A stretch of 64,000 nucleotides of DNA, taken from NCBI GenBank assembly GCA_965242615.1, contig CBDESR010000005.1, positions 1,612,001 through 1,676,000 of the forward strand, in the 5' to 3' direction. How positions within the stretch are numbered: position 1 is the first letter of the stretch; each line of letters begins with the position of its first letter. Below are positions 54,542 through 63,307 of this stretch, in pieces. The translations under genes were made by a program, and so were the position numbers. The notes under the pieces were generated by a model. It made no database searches. It was given only the letters and a program-made list of their open reading frames with translations, and was not told the DNA's origin. The DNA is from CBDBCU01 sp965242615 (GTDB lineage Bacteria; Chloroflexota; Dehalococcoidia; Lucifugimonadales; UBA3495).

Positions 54542-56092
54542 GTGGATTGGGGTTATAACGAAGTCTTAAACCTGCTGGACACCTTTGCTTCCTGGAACCG
54601 GTGCTTTACCGTCCAGGAAGTCGCGGATTGGGCCGCCGACCCGGTCAACTTGGAGCAGTTGCGCCACTCGTTCCGCCAGGATGCCCGGTTTGTCCGGCTG
54701 AGCCAAGCCGGTCGGGAGCCGGAGCGTTTCCTGCCGGAACGGGAGTTGTTCAAGTGGTGGGCCGGCTTTAACCTGCGCTTGGCGACTATCGGGCAGTCCC
54801 GGCTTACGGAACAGCAGTTGACCGCCGCGCTGAACGCCCTGCGCCCGGAAGGGATTTGGTTTGCTCCGCCGGTGGATGCCCTTGAATACGGGCGGGAGTT
54901 GAGGTTTGTCGCCGACGCTTGGACGCCGGGGTCTTATGTCTTTCCCATAGCCCACCTACTGGCGCAAGCGCCGCCGCATCTCCTGCCGGCTTTCAAGTCT
55001 GCCTTTGCCAACTTTGAATCCTTGAAAGTACGGGACTTGGCAATGCGGCAAAGGGCATCGGAAGCAGTAGAAAATCTGCTGTCCCAATTCGACCGTCGGA
55101 CTTGCCGCGTCATAAAAGGTAGAGAAGCCTTGCCCCCAAACCAAAGAAGTTTGACCCTTGCCGAGCTGGGCAAGCAGTTGGGCTGCACCCGGGAACGAGT
55201 GCGCCAAATTGAGAGCCGGTTCTGGCAAAGATTGAACAATCCGGCCGCCAAGGTTAAGGACAAGGGTAAGGATGGCTCATCTCTTATTCCTGCCTTTATA
55301 GCCGAGCTAATGCGCCGGTTCGGCTCGCCGATTTTAGACGCCAGCCAAGGGGAAACAGTCTTTGTGCGTTTCCTGGCGGAAAGTGTCAGTGTCCCGTCGG
55401 TTAATATACCGATGGACAACACTATAATTCTGGGAATATCGGAGTTTAACTTGCCCGCCCCGGAGCAATTTTCATCCGTCGCCGCCAAGATTGATGTCCA
55501 GATTATCGGCGAATTTCTGGAAGCCGCCGAGTTTGCTTTTCTGGCAAAAGACGACATCAGCAAAATAGCCGCCGCGATTGCCCAACACAACCGCAGGCGT
55601 CTGAACCGGGTGGAAAAGGCTTACCTTGCTTTGCGAAGCATTGGGGAGCCGGCGCACATTTCCGAAATTACCGCTGTGTACGATGAGCTGTTTCCGGGGG
55701 AACGGACTAACGAAAGGAATGTTCAAGGGCCACTAGAGCGTTGCGACGAAGTGGTTTGGGCCGGCACCAGCACTTTTGCCTTGAAAGAATGGGGCTATTC
55801 CCTGCCGGGAGGCACTATCACTGACACCATTGCCCTGATTGTGGCGGAGAAGTACGAAAATACCGGCCGCCCGGTTCATCTCAACGCTATAATAGCCGAG
55901 TTGGGCCGGTATCTCCCGGCCGGGGCCGATCTGGCAAGCGTACCGTTCACCGCTATGCAGTGTCCCCATATTCAAGCCCTCAAAGGGTATTTCTTTATCC
56001 CCCGCACCGTCCCGGAGGAAGCCCCGGACGAGGCTGACACCCTTGACCGGGGACTGCGGGAGTTTTGGGCGGAGCGCAGCGGCAACGCTTAA
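54542..56092 (+). CDS. Putative DNA-binding regulator with sigma-region-4-like HTH and HARE-HTH-like domain
   Basis: The 516-residue protein starts at GTG after TTAAGGAGAATT. In the centre (about residues 200-235) RSLTLAELGKQLGCTRERVR, then QIESRFWQRLN is a classic sigma-70 region 4 helix-turn-helix. At about residues 355-415 RVEKAYLALRSIGEPAHISE, ITAVYDELFPGERTNERNVQ, then RCDEVVWAGTSTFALKEWG resemble a HARE/HB1 winged helix. There is no sigma region 2, so it is not a complete sigma factor. Related proteins occur in restriction or defence contexts; the role here is open. Confidence 0.75.
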   Translation: MDWGYNEVLNLLDTFASWNRCFTVQEVADWAADPVNLEQLRHSFRQDARFVRLSQAGREPERFLPERELFKWWAGFNLRLATIGQSRLTEQQLTAALNALRPEGIWFAPPVDALEYGRELRFVADAWTPGSYVFPIAHLLAQAPPHLLPAFKSAFANFESLKVRDLAMRQRASEAVENLLSQFDRRTCRVIKGREALPPNQRSLTLAELGKQLGCTRERVRQIESRFWQRLNNPAAKVKDKGKDGSSLIPAFIAELMRRFGSPILDASQGETVFVRFLAESVSVPSVNIPMDNTIILGISEFNLPAPEQFSSVAAKIDVQIIGEFLEAAEFAFLAKDDISKIAAAIAQHNRRRLNRVEKAYLALRSIGEPAHISEITAVYDELFPGERTNERNVQGPLERCDEVVWAGTSTFALKEWGYSLPGGTITDTIALIVAEKYENTGRPVHLNAIIAELGRYLPAGADLASVPFTAMQCPHIQALKGYFFIPRTVPEEAPDEADTLDRGLREFWAERSGNA

Positions 56093-56184
56093 CCTTGGTA
56101 GTCGAGGGATAGCCGGCATCGTCTGGCCGGTTATCTTGGTGGTTTGAATCCGGCTGCTCGCCCAAAGTTAGCCGCCACTCCCCC

Positions 56185-56529
56185 TCACTCATACAGCCCT
56201 TCGTCCGAAAAAAACGCCTTATCCCAGTCCGGGTTGGGGCGGTTATATTCCAGGCTGGTGTAGAGGTGGCAAGCCCGGATCCAGAGGAGGATGACGGCGC
56301 GGGCGATGCGTTCCTGGTCAAAGTCGATGCGGATGCCCTGCGTCCGCCAGACCCATTGCGTATAGCCGGCGGCGAAAAAATCCCGCAGAAATGCCGTCGG
56401 TTCCTCGCCGGCAAAGGAGCAGGCTTGCAGGATTTCCGGTGGGGCGGCGGAGCAGAGCAACTGCGGCTGTTCCATCGCCAGTTGCAGGTAGGCCGGTTCA
56501 TCCGCCGGGCTGATGGGGGGGAAGGTCAT
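56185..56529 (-). CDS. Unknown small protein
   Basis: The 114-residue protein MTFPPISPADEPAYLQLAME, QPQLLCSAAPPEILQACSFA and IRIDFDQERIARAVILLWIR is mostly helical with no motif I recognise. It ends RPNPDWDKAFFSDEGLYE. ATG 56529 is the natural start. It lies 107 nt downstream of the NHL-propeller gene on the same strand. Confidence 0.55.
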   Translation of the reverse strand: MTFPPISPADEPAYLQLAMEQPQLLCSAAPPEILQACSFAGEEPTAFLRDFFAAGYTQWVWRTQGIRIDFDQERIARAVILLWIRACHLYTSLEYNRPNPDWDKAFFSDEGLYE

Positions 56530-56636
56530 GGGGGCAACTCAAACCGGGGCAAGGGGGATAGTCGGCAGAAATAAAAGGTATAGCAGCGGCCAAGGCGCGG
56601 TACCGGGTTGACGGCCCCACGCCGATAGTCGGCCGC

Positions 56637-57695
56637 CTACAAGTTGCGCTGGGCCGAGACATAGCCGCGGACTTTGTTGTAAATCTGGATACGGCTGCGC
56701 TGGGTGTCGGCAATGAGCAGGCGGTTGCGGGCGGGGTCAAAAACCAGGCTGCTGGGCATGGCGAGCCGCCACTCGACGGACAGGTCTTTGACTTCCCGGC
56801 GGCGGAGCAGGGCTTGGGGATTGGCGTTGACTACCGGCCGGGCCCATTTGGAAAGCTCTTGGGCGTCCCCGATAAGGCTGGTCAGGAAGCGGCCTTCTTG
56901 GGTGAAAACCTGCACCCGGCTGTTGCCCCAATCGCAGATATAGACTTCGCCGTCCGGGTCAACAGCTACATCGGCCGGGCGGTTCAACTGGCCGCGCCCG
57001 GCGCCATAGCTGCCGTATTCCGTCAGATATTCCCCGTCGACGGTCAACTTCTGGGCCCGGTGGTTTTTGTGGTCGGCGACATAGATACTGCCGGCGCCGT
57101 CCAAGGTCATTCCCCAGGGGCGGTCGAACTGACCGGGGCCGTTGCCGTAGCCGCCGAATTCTCCGCGGAAAGTCCCGTCGGTGGCAAATTTCTGGATGCG
57201 GTGATTGCCGCCGTCGGCGATGTAGACGGTGTCGGAGGGGTCGATGAGAATGCCGGAGGGACGGTTGAATTGGCCGGGGCCGCTACCGGCGAGGCCCCAG
57301 CAGGTGAGGAAGCGGCCGTCCGGGGCAAAGACGGAAACGCGGTGCAGCCATTCGTCGGTGACATAGGCGCTGCCGGCGGAATCGAGGGCGATGCCGGCCG
57401 GCCAGATGAGTTCGCCGGGCTGGTCGCCGTAGTCGCTGAATTCGGAGAGCCACTGCTCGTCCTCGTTTTCGTCGCCGATGGTAAAGACGCCGATGCGGGT
57501 GCCGTGGGCTACTTTGTTCCAGGGGGCGCCGGGGATGTATTCGGAGCCGCGGTTGACCACATAGACGGCGGCGTCCGGGCCCAGGCACAGGGCGAAGGGG
57601 AGGGTAAAGCCGGCGCCGGAGACGGCGTTGCGGCCGATGACGCGGCTGTAGTCATAGACCCGCCCGGCCACGATTTGCGTAACCATATAATTCAT
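56637..57695 (-). CDS. NHL-repeat six-bladed beta-propeller protein
   Basis: The 352-residue protein contains at least five NHL repeats, such as GELIWPAGIALDSAGSAYVT, GQFNRPSGILIDPSDTVYIA, GQFDRPWGMTLDGAGSIYVA and GQLNRPADVAVDPDGEVYIC. Each is followed by a DxxNHRxQ-like turn, giving a beta-propeller. NHL propellers bind proteins or ligands, or are lyases. There is no signal peptide. ATG 57695 (or the second ATG two codons later) follows AGGAGGAT. The DUF1800 gene lies 60 nt upstream on the same strand. Confidence 0.87.
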   Translation of the reverse strand: MNYMVTQIVAGRVYDYSRVIGRNAVSGAGFTLPFALCLGPDAAVYVVNRGSEYIPGAPWNKVAHGTRIGVFTIGDENEDEQWLSEFSDYGDQPGELIWPAGIALDSAGSAYVTDEWLHRVSVFAPDGRFLTCWGLAGSGPGQFNRPSGILIDPSDTVYIADGGNHRIQKFATDGTFRGEFGGYGNGPGQFDRPWGMTLDGAGSIYVADHKNHRAQKLTVDGEYLTEYGSYGAGRGQLNRPADVAVDPDGEVYICDWGNSRVQVFTQEGRFLTSLIGDAQELSKWARPVVNANPQALLRRREVKDLSVEWRLAMPSSLVFDPARNRLLIADTQRSRIQIYNKVRGYVSAQRNL

Positions 57696-57755
57696 CCTCC
57701 TGAGCGGGGCCGGAGGGGGATGTCCCCCGGCCGGCGCCGGCTACTGGGGTTCGGG

Positions 57756-59147
57756 TCAGGCGTACTGATATTCGCGCAGGGAGACGACTAACTGGAGCAT
57801 TTCGCCGACGCGGTTGGCGGCGGCCGGGTCGGACCAGTGGAGGGGGCCGCTTTCCCCGGCGTGATTGACCAGTTCCCGGCGGTTTTCGGCCTGCACTTCC
57901 AGGGGCCCCATCAGGTCGAGGCAGCCGTCCACCAACTGCTCCGGGGAGAGGTCGCCCTGGAGTTGGAGGCGGCTGACTATGTCCTGGATGCCGGGCAGGT
58001 TGGTTTGGGCGACGAGGTCGGCGGAGAAGTTAATCCGTTTCATCAGGGAGCCGCTGTTAATCCATTCGGCGCCGGTGTGCCAACCTTCGACGCTGGGGGG
58101 GTTCATAAATTCCTGTCCCATATAGGCGGCCTGTTTGGACAGTTCCCCAATGCCCGGGGCGGGAAATTCGTAACCGCCCACCAAGCGCAGGGTGCCAACT
58201 ACGACTTCGGCGGGGCTTTTGATTTTGGCGAAGCGGGCGTTCTTGAAAAAGTCGGAGTTGAACAAGACCCGCAGTACCGGTGTAATTTCGTAGCTGGAAT
58301 CGACAAAAGTCTGCGCCAGCAGGTCGATGGCCGCCGGGTCATTCGGCGGCGTTACCGACCACGCCGGCACCTGCGGCTCATCCGCCACAAAGAAGTTGTA
58401 GAGGTGGCGGGCGATGAAGCGGGCGGTGGCGGGATGGGCGCAAACGATGTCGATGATGTCGTCGCCGTTGAAGTTGCCGCGCTGGCCGAGGAAAGTTTTT
58501 TCGCCGTCGTCGTGATCCTCCTCCTGGTATTCGAATTCCCAGTCGAAGCGGCCGTAGGAGGTGCGGGGGATCATGGGGGAGATGGTCCAGCCGGTAAAGG
58601 CGCGGGAGCATTCGCGGACATCGGTTTCGGTGTAGTTGCCGACGCCCATGGAGAAGAGTTCGAGGAGTTCGCGGCCCCAGTTTTCGTTGACGGCGGCGGC
58701 GTGGTTGTCGCAGTTGTCGAGCCAGTAAATCATGGCCGGGTCTTTCGCCAGCTCCACCAGCAAGTCGCGGTAGTTGCCCATGCCGCGTTCGCGGAACAGG
58801 TCAATCTGCTTAAAGACTTCGTGGTAATGGTCGATTTTCGAGTAGCCGGTGGCAAAGACCTGATGCCAGAACAGCACCATTTTCTCCTGGAGGACGCGGC
58901 GGGTGTTGACCATATCGTGGAGCCAGACGGCGCCGCCCATGCCGGCGGAGGTGGGGGGTTTCCAGAAGCCGGGCTGATAGCGGAGCAGTTCCAGCCGGTC
59001 GGCGGGTTCCTGTTCCTCCGGGTTTAGCAGTTCCGCGACGGTGGCGGCGTAGCCGCGGGCGGCCCGTTCCTCGAGTTCCTGGCGGGAGGCGCCGAAGCCG
59101 GCCCGCCGCATCAAATGCGCCATCAAGGCAATATCCTGACTAGCCAC
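57756..59147 (-). CDS. DUF1800 family protein
   Basis: The 463-residue protein has the DUF1800 pattern: ALMAHLMRRAGFGASRQELE at the start, then VLQEKMVLFWHQVFATGYSK, AAAVNENWGRELLELFSMGV, VRECSRAFTGWTISP, FLGQRGNFNGDDIIDIVCAH and QEFMNPPSVEGWHTGAEWIN. The family is of unknown function and often pairs with a DUF1501 gene, which I do not see here. GTG 59147 has a strong AGGAGGT site; the longer frame to 59432 is unlikely. It is probably cotranscribed with the NHL gene. Confidence 0.88.
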   Translation of the reverse strand: MASQDIALMAHLMRRAGFGASRQELEERAARGYAATVAELLNPEEQEPADRLELLRYQPGFWKPPTSAGMGGAVWLHDMVNTRRVLQEKMVLFWHQVFATGYSKIDHYHEVFKQIDLFRERGMGNYRDLLVELAKDPAMIYWLDNCDNHAAAVNENWGRELLELFSMGVGNYTETDVRECSRAFTGWTISPMIPRTSYGRFDWEFEYQEEDHDDGEKTFLGQRGNFNGDDIIDIVCAHPATARFIARHLYNFFVADEPQVPAWSVTPPNDPAAIDLLAQTFVDSSYEITPVLRVLFNSDFFKNARFAKIKSPAEVVVGTLRLVGGYEFPAPGIGELSKQAAYMGQEFMNPPSVEGWHTGAEWINSGSLMKRINFSADLVAQTNLPGIQDIVSRLQLQGDLSPEQLVDGCLDLMGPLEVQAENRRELVNHAGESGPLHWSDPAAANRVGEMLQLVVSLREYQYA

Positions 59148-59364
59148 TGTTGCCGTACCTCCTGGTTGATGTCCAGACCGGTCGAGCCGGCCGGTTGAGT
59201 TCTGCCCGGCGAACCGGCGGGCGACTTTTGCTAGGCTGCCGGTTATGCCAAAGTTTTTGCTTGGGGGGATTATGCCTATAAAGCTCTTTGCTGTCAAGGG
59301 AGAAAGGGGCGGGTGTAGGAGGGGGCAAATTCTATAGCGGCAATCTGAAGCCGACGTTAAGACG

Positions 59365-59601
59365 GTGGATATAGCGATTACTTTGTCGTCCAAGTCCGAC
59401 ACCGAAGCGGTAATTTCCTGGTTGCGCGGCAAAGGAGTCCCTATAGCTCCGCATTGGTCGGTGGGATATGAAAGTCATATCTACACTTATGGGGATAATT
59501 ACATCACAGCTTATATACCGGCATCTCTGTTGGTTCCTCTATCCAAGCAACCGGGCGTTGCCAGAATCAAGCCGGCTGGGCCACACCCTCAGCCAGACTA
59601 A
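59365..59601 (+). pseudogene. Relic of a subtilase prodomain
   Basis: The 78-codon frame reads VDIAITLSSKSDTEAVISWL, RGKGVPIAPHWSVGYESHIY and YIPASLLVPLSKQPGVARIK. This resembles the second prodomain-like repeat of the decayed subtilase at 34632-35948 (NTDAVVTWLKSQGSTVHLVS and AAELSQKLGVIKV). No signal peptide or catalytic domain is attached, and an IS1 remnant follows 47 nt downstream. It is best read as the leftover of a second subtilase gene. Confidence 0.55.
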
Positions 59602-59647
59602 TCACGGTACTACGCGGCGGGCTCGCCAGAGAAAATCAGCTAATTAG

Positions 59648-59711
59648 TTCCCTGGCCTTGCTGTGGCCCTAGCAAGGCTGGATTTAACCACGCCAACCCG
59701 TTGAGAATACC
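59648..59711 (+). mobile_element. Remnant of the 3' end of an IS1-like element
   Basis: TTCCCTGGCCTTGCTGTGGC, then GCAAGGCTGGATTTAACCAC and TTGAGAATACC match the terminal 64 bp of the IS1-like relic at 19526-19965 (transposase tail plus end). It is on the opposite strand. The rest of the element is missing. Confidence 0.68.
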
Positions 59712-59739
59712 TCCAACCATAGGCGTAAATACATTGTTA

Positions 59740-59764
59740 AAACCGCCGCTCGTAGCGGCGGTTT
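59740..59764 (-). terminator. Rho-independent terminator of the acyl-CoA-dehydrogenase-like gene
   Basis: AAACCGCCGCT (59740-59750) pairs with AGCGGCGGTTT (59754-59764) around a 3-nt loop. On the minus strand the stem is followed by TTTTAAC. It lies 18 nt beyond the stop codon of the gene at 59783-61015. Confidence 0.8.
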
Positions 59765-59782
59765 ATACGCTTAATTGCCTGC

Positions 59783-61015
59783 CTACCAGCCCGGATCCTT
59801 GGGCGGCAGTCCCATCAGGGCTTGCCCGCCCGACTCGTAATTAGCCGGCAGTCCCGCCCCGTGCTGCATCACCACATGAGCGTCCCGAAACCGCCGCTCC
59901 AGCCCATTGCGCCGGTGGATGGCGTTAGTGCCGGCGGCGTGAAACAGCAAATCCACCGCCCGAGCCGCTTGGTGTATCGAGTGGGTAATAGCTAACCGGG
60001 CTTGCGCCAGTTCCGGGCTAGGCATTGGCATCTCAGCGTCAAAGGACTGCCACGCCCGCTCCACGGCATCCAGCACATAAGCCCGCGCCCCGCTGATGAT
60101 AGCCTCAGCCTCCCCCACTTTAGCCTGCGCCGCCGGCCGCTGCCGCAAGGGAGTAGCCGACAAAGTAGTGCCGGCTTCCGTCGACAGCTCAATAAAGGCG
60201 TCCATCGCCCCCCGCGCAATGCCCAACGCCACGGCGGAGACCAGTGTCCAGATGGCGATGAGCATCGTGCGTGGATGATACAGAAACCCCGGCTCCCGGG
60301 CCGCCGCGTAAAGCCGAAAAGTCTGCTCCCTTGGCACAAAAACATCGTCAACCACAAAGTCATTGCTCCCCGTGCCGCACAAGCCTACCACCTGCCAGGT
60401 ATCCTCGACCACCGCGTCCCCAACCGGCAGGAAAGCCATCACCGTAGCCGCGTCCGCCGCCGGCCCAGTGCCGGCATTGGCTGCTGTCGCCGCCGCGCCC
60501 GCCCCGTCCATCAGCCGGCAATTGACGAACAGCCAGTTGGCGTTGCTGATACCGCTGGCATAATCCCAACGCCCGCTGACCCGATACCCGCCGGCCACTG
60601 GACGCGCCACCCCCTCCGGCCGAAAAGAGCCGGCGCAGCGAAAATCCGGCGGCCAGCCGAACATATCCCGCCCCGTCTCCGGCGTAAAGTGGCCGGTGAA
60701 CAGCGCGCCGCCATTCGACAGCAGCGCGCACCAGCCCACCGAACCCTCGGCCCGGGCCAGCTCCTCCACCACCTCAAAAGCCGTAATCGGATCCACTTGC
60801 GGCCCGCCCATACTAGCCGGCAGAAAAAGCCGGTAAGCCCCGCTCTCGGCAACTTGGGCCGCCAAGTCATCCGGAATACGCCGCCGGGCATCCATTTCGG
60901 GCCGAGCGGCGCCGATGCGCGGCCGTAAAGCCCGGGCGGCAGCCAGGAAATCCGACGGGACGATACGGGTATCTTGCTGAGCGGTTTTCAGTTGGGTCAA
61001 AGCTTCCTGCTCCAA
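59783..61015 (-). CDS. Acyl-CoA-dehydrogenase-like flavin monooxygenase
   Basis: The 410-residue protein has the acyl-CoA dehydrogenase fold but lacks the usual catalytic Glu context. It resembles the two-component monooxygenase group (HsaA/DszC-like): MDARRRIPDDLAAQVAESGA, YRLFLPASMGGPQVDPITAF, EGSVGWCALLSNGGALFTGH, GGYRVSGRWDYASGISNANW and GLCGTGSNDFVVDDVFVPRE. It probably uses reduced FMN/FAD from a separate reductase. The substrate is unknown. ATG 61015 lies 3 nt from the stop of the upstream NYN gene, so the two are cotranscribed. Confidence 0.87.
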   Translation of the reverse strand: MEQEALTQLKTAQQDTRIVPSDFLAAARALRPRIGAARPEMDARRRIPDDLAAQVAESGAYRLFLPASMGGPQVDPITAFEVVEELARAEGSVGWCALLSNGGALFTGHFTPETGRDMFGWPPDFRCAGSFRPEGVARPVAGGYRVSGRWDYASGISNANWLFVNCRLMDGAGAAATAANAGTGPAADAATVMAFLPVGDAVVEDTWQVVGLCGTGSNDFVVDDVFVPREQTFRLYAAAREPGFLYHPRTMLIAIWTLVSAVALGIARGAMDAFIELSTEAGTTLSATPLRQRPAAQAKVGEAEAIISGARAYVLDAVERAWQSFDAEMPMPSPELAQARLAITHSIHQAARAVDLLFHAAGTNAIHRRNGLERRFRDAHVVMQHGAGLPANYESGGQALMGLPPKDPGW

Positions 61016-61018
61016 GTT

Positions 61019-61636
61019 TCAGGGTCGGCGGTTATAGTTGGTATAGTCGGCAACCGCCTCATAGTCCTCCCGGTACAAGTGATGACACCAGAGGTTGCTG
61101 CCAGGTATGAGTAACCTTTGAGTATTGCTTTCGCTACGCCACGCCGCCACGGCCACGTGCCGTATGCCGGAATAATGCTGGATTACATACTCCAAAGCCG
61201 GCAGCATATCGTTGTCAGTGGACACTATTACGCCGATGTCGTAACTGCCGCCTACCGCCATTGCTACGAAATCTATTGAAAGGGCGACATCGATACCTTT
61301 TCCCTCGGCCGGCTCTGCCGGCCAACTGGCCGGATAACGCAACGGTCGGGTAATTACTACTGCGCCCTCTGTCTCCCATTGACGGCACTGCCGCAGATGC
61401 GCGGCATGGGTTTTAGGGGCATAGTGAGGGTCGGGACGGCCGGTATAAACCCGGACATCAGTCAGGATACATTCGACGCCCCCCGGCCCGCCCCGAGCCT
61501 CGATAACCTTTGCCAGTTTCATCGGACTAAATTGTCCGTTAACCCCAGGGCCAGCATTGCCGAAAAAAGTCATCCGGGCGCGCCGGTAAGTATTCTGGGC
61601 GTCAATGCACACCAGAAGTTTCAAGGGATTGGTCAT
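61019..61636 (-). CDS. NYN-domain (PIN-like) protein
   Basis: The 205-residue predicted RNase has PIN-fold acidic residues in LKLLVCIDAQNTYRRARMTF (Asp), EGKGIDVALSIDFVAMAVGG (Asp) and IGVIVSTDNDMLPALEYVIQ (two Asp). It resembles LabA/DUF88-type NYN proteins. ATG 61636 is used, as the homologous region begins at MTNPLKLLVCIDAQN. It is the first gene before the monooxygenase-like gene, 3 nt away, but the functional connection is unclear. Confidence 0.85.
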   Translation of the reverse strand: MTNPLKLLVCIDAQNTYRRARMTFFGNAGPGVNGQFSPMKLAKVIEARGGPGGVECILTDVRVYTGRPDPHYAPKTHAAHLRQCRQWETEGAVVITRPLRYPASWPAEPAEGKGIDVALSIDFVAMAVGGSYDIGVIVSTDNDMLPALEYVIQHYSGIRHVAVAAWRSESNTQRLLIPGSNLWCHHLYREDYEAVADYTNYNRRP

Positions 61637-61874
61637 TAACTTAGCCGCCCCTGAAATAATCCCCGCCATCAGCCGAAAAGGCCGAGAGCGGGGTGGATTG
61701 ATAAAACTATACCGCTCTCAACCAAGGTTGTCAACCCCTTATTTTCAGCCATTCCATCCTGTTGTGGGTAAAGATACCCCCGGCTCCCCAGCAGACTGAC
61801 CCGGAATTGACGCCATAAAAGCGCCGCCAGAACCAGTGCCGACAGTTCCTGAAACGGCTTCGGCCCGCCTTACC

Positions 61875-62675
61875 CTACCCCACCGTCAACTCTGCCGCCC
61901 CCAAACCGGTTACCGACACCACCGCCCGGTCGCCGGGGTTCAGATACCGCGGCGGTACAATGCTCCCGGTGATAACTATCGACCCGGCCGGCAAAGTTTC
62001 CCCCCAAGCCGCCAGTTGATTCGCCAGCCAAGCCAACGGCTCCAGCGGATGCCCCATCACATCCGAACCCCAGCCCTGTCCCACCGCGGCGTCGTTAATG
62101 TACGCCGTCCCCTGAACCGCCGCCAGGTCAATATCCCGCCAGTGGGCGGACGGCGGCCCCAGCACTGCCCCGGCGTTGGATATGTTAGTCGCCACCGAAG
62201 TCAGCGTCCGTGTCCCGCCATCCAGCCCCGGCGGTAGCCGCATATCGATTACCTCAAAAGCCGCCATCACCGTATCTACCGCCGCGGCTACCGCCTCCCG
62301 GGTATAGGGCGCGCCCTCCGGAGGCAAATCCGCTGCCAACCGCGCCGCTACCTCGCATTCCATCCCCAGCCGCTGATACTTGGTACCGTCCAAGGTTGCC
62401 GGGGACTGGTGAATAGTGGCGGCCAGCAGCGCCCCGGAGCAGGGTTCATTCCAGCCGGCTTGCTGCTGCATCACCGCAGTGGTGTAGGCCAGTTTATAGC
62501 CGGCCACCGGCCCCTGAACGGCGGTCAGCAGCTGCCGATATTCCCGCTGCACGGCATAGGCCGCCGGGATGGTGTCAATCCCCCACGGGCCGGGCAGCGG
62601 AGTAAAAGGTTGACCGGCTTGGTATTCGGCGAAAAGACTTGCGGCGGCTTGACGGATTTGGTCGGCAGTGGGCAT
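61875..62675 (-). CDS. 2-keto-4-pentenoate hydratase / fumarylacetoacetate hydrolase-family protein
   Basis: The 266-residue protein reads GPWGIDTIPAAYAVQREYRQ, then VAGYKLAYTTAVMQQQAGWN, MECEVAARLAADLPPEGAPY (Glu ligands), FEVIDMRLPPGLDGGTRTLT and DPLEPLAW-like HPLEPLAWLANQLAAWGETL. The layout matches the MhpD/hydratase branch, which acts in meta-cleavage pathways of aromatic degradation. The role is inferred from the family; no pathway partners lie nearby. ATG 62675 has GGGAGG upstream. Confidence 0.88.
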   Translation of the reverse strand: MPTADQIRQAAASLFAEYQAGQPFTPLPGPWGIDTIPAAYAVQREYRQLLTAVQGPVAGYKLAYTTAVMQQQAGWNEPCSGALLAATIHQSPATLDGTKYQRLGMECEVAARLAADLPPEGAPYTREAVAAAVDTVMAAFEVIDMRLPPGLDGGTRTLTSVATNISNAGAVLGPPSAHWRDIDLAAVQGTAYINDAAVGQGWGSDVMGHPLEPLAWLANQLAAWGETLPAGSIVITGSIVPPRYLNPGDRAVVSVTGLGAAELTVG

Positions 62676-62820
62676 TGACCTACCTCCCAGCAGCAGTATT
62701 TCGTGGTGAGCTTGGCGATGCTTTTGCCATATCGAGACGCAACGGCTTGACGCTGTACCGAGCAAATCCCAGGCTGTCGCCGCCGCTGCGTCTGATGGTT
62801 AAAGGCTGGCGCGGATTGGG

Positions 62821-63027
62821 CTAACGGGCCTGACTTTCGGCCTGAAAGCCGGCGTCCCGATGGCCGCCATCGCAAAAGGGCTTGTTGGCGGACGCCCCGC
62901 AGCGGCACAAGGAAACCCACTGCCCCTCGGGAACGCTGTAGTTGTTGCCGGACTGGTCCACGATTTCGATGGGCCCGGTTACCCGATTCGGCCCGTTGGC
63001 CCGGATTTCGATTTTCACATCGGCCAT
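62821..63027 (-). CDS. CDGSH iron-sulfur domain protein
   Basis: The 68-residue protein has the [2Fe-2S] motif SLCRCGASANKPFCDGGHRD with three Cys and one His ligand. An N-terminal beta-segment, VKIEIRANGPNRVTGPIEIV, makes the usual single-domain bacterial CDGSH protein. It may act in electron transfer or iron-sulfur handling. ATG 63027 follows GGGGAGGAT; the longer frame from 63165 is unlikely. Confidence 0.93.
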   Translation of the reverse strand: MADVKIEIRANGPNRVTGPIEIVDQSGNNYSVPEGQWVSLCRCGASANKPFCDGGHRDAGFQAESQAR

Positions 63028-63197
63028 AAGATTTATCCTCCCCGATAAATAATGTTTCTGGACTGACGCCAAAGCCGACAGCGACTTGCGGCCCCGCCGG
63101 GAAGCGGCTCGCATCCGCTGCCGGTTGACCGTCAGCCAGCAAGGGCTAGTTTGACACTTCGGCAAAGAAGTGTCAAGGGTTAATCTGACATTGCCCC

Positions 63198-63303
63198 AGG
63201 CTATCGCCTATCGAAATCGTCCTTCCCGCGCAAGTGGGAATGTAAATCCATAGTCCCGCTTCCTCGAGAATGGCCGGTAAGTAAGCTGCCAGGTATATGC
63301 CCT
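63198..63303. repeat. Decayed MITE-family copy, near full length
   Basis: AGGCTATCGCCTATCGAAAT, then CCTTCCCGCGCAAGTGGGAA begin like the complete element at 47800-47922. The far end GTAAGTAAGC...ATATGCCCT also matches. The centre is degraded. The remainder of the 63028-63307 gap shows no gene. Confidence 0.7.
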
Positions 63304-63307
63304 ACCC

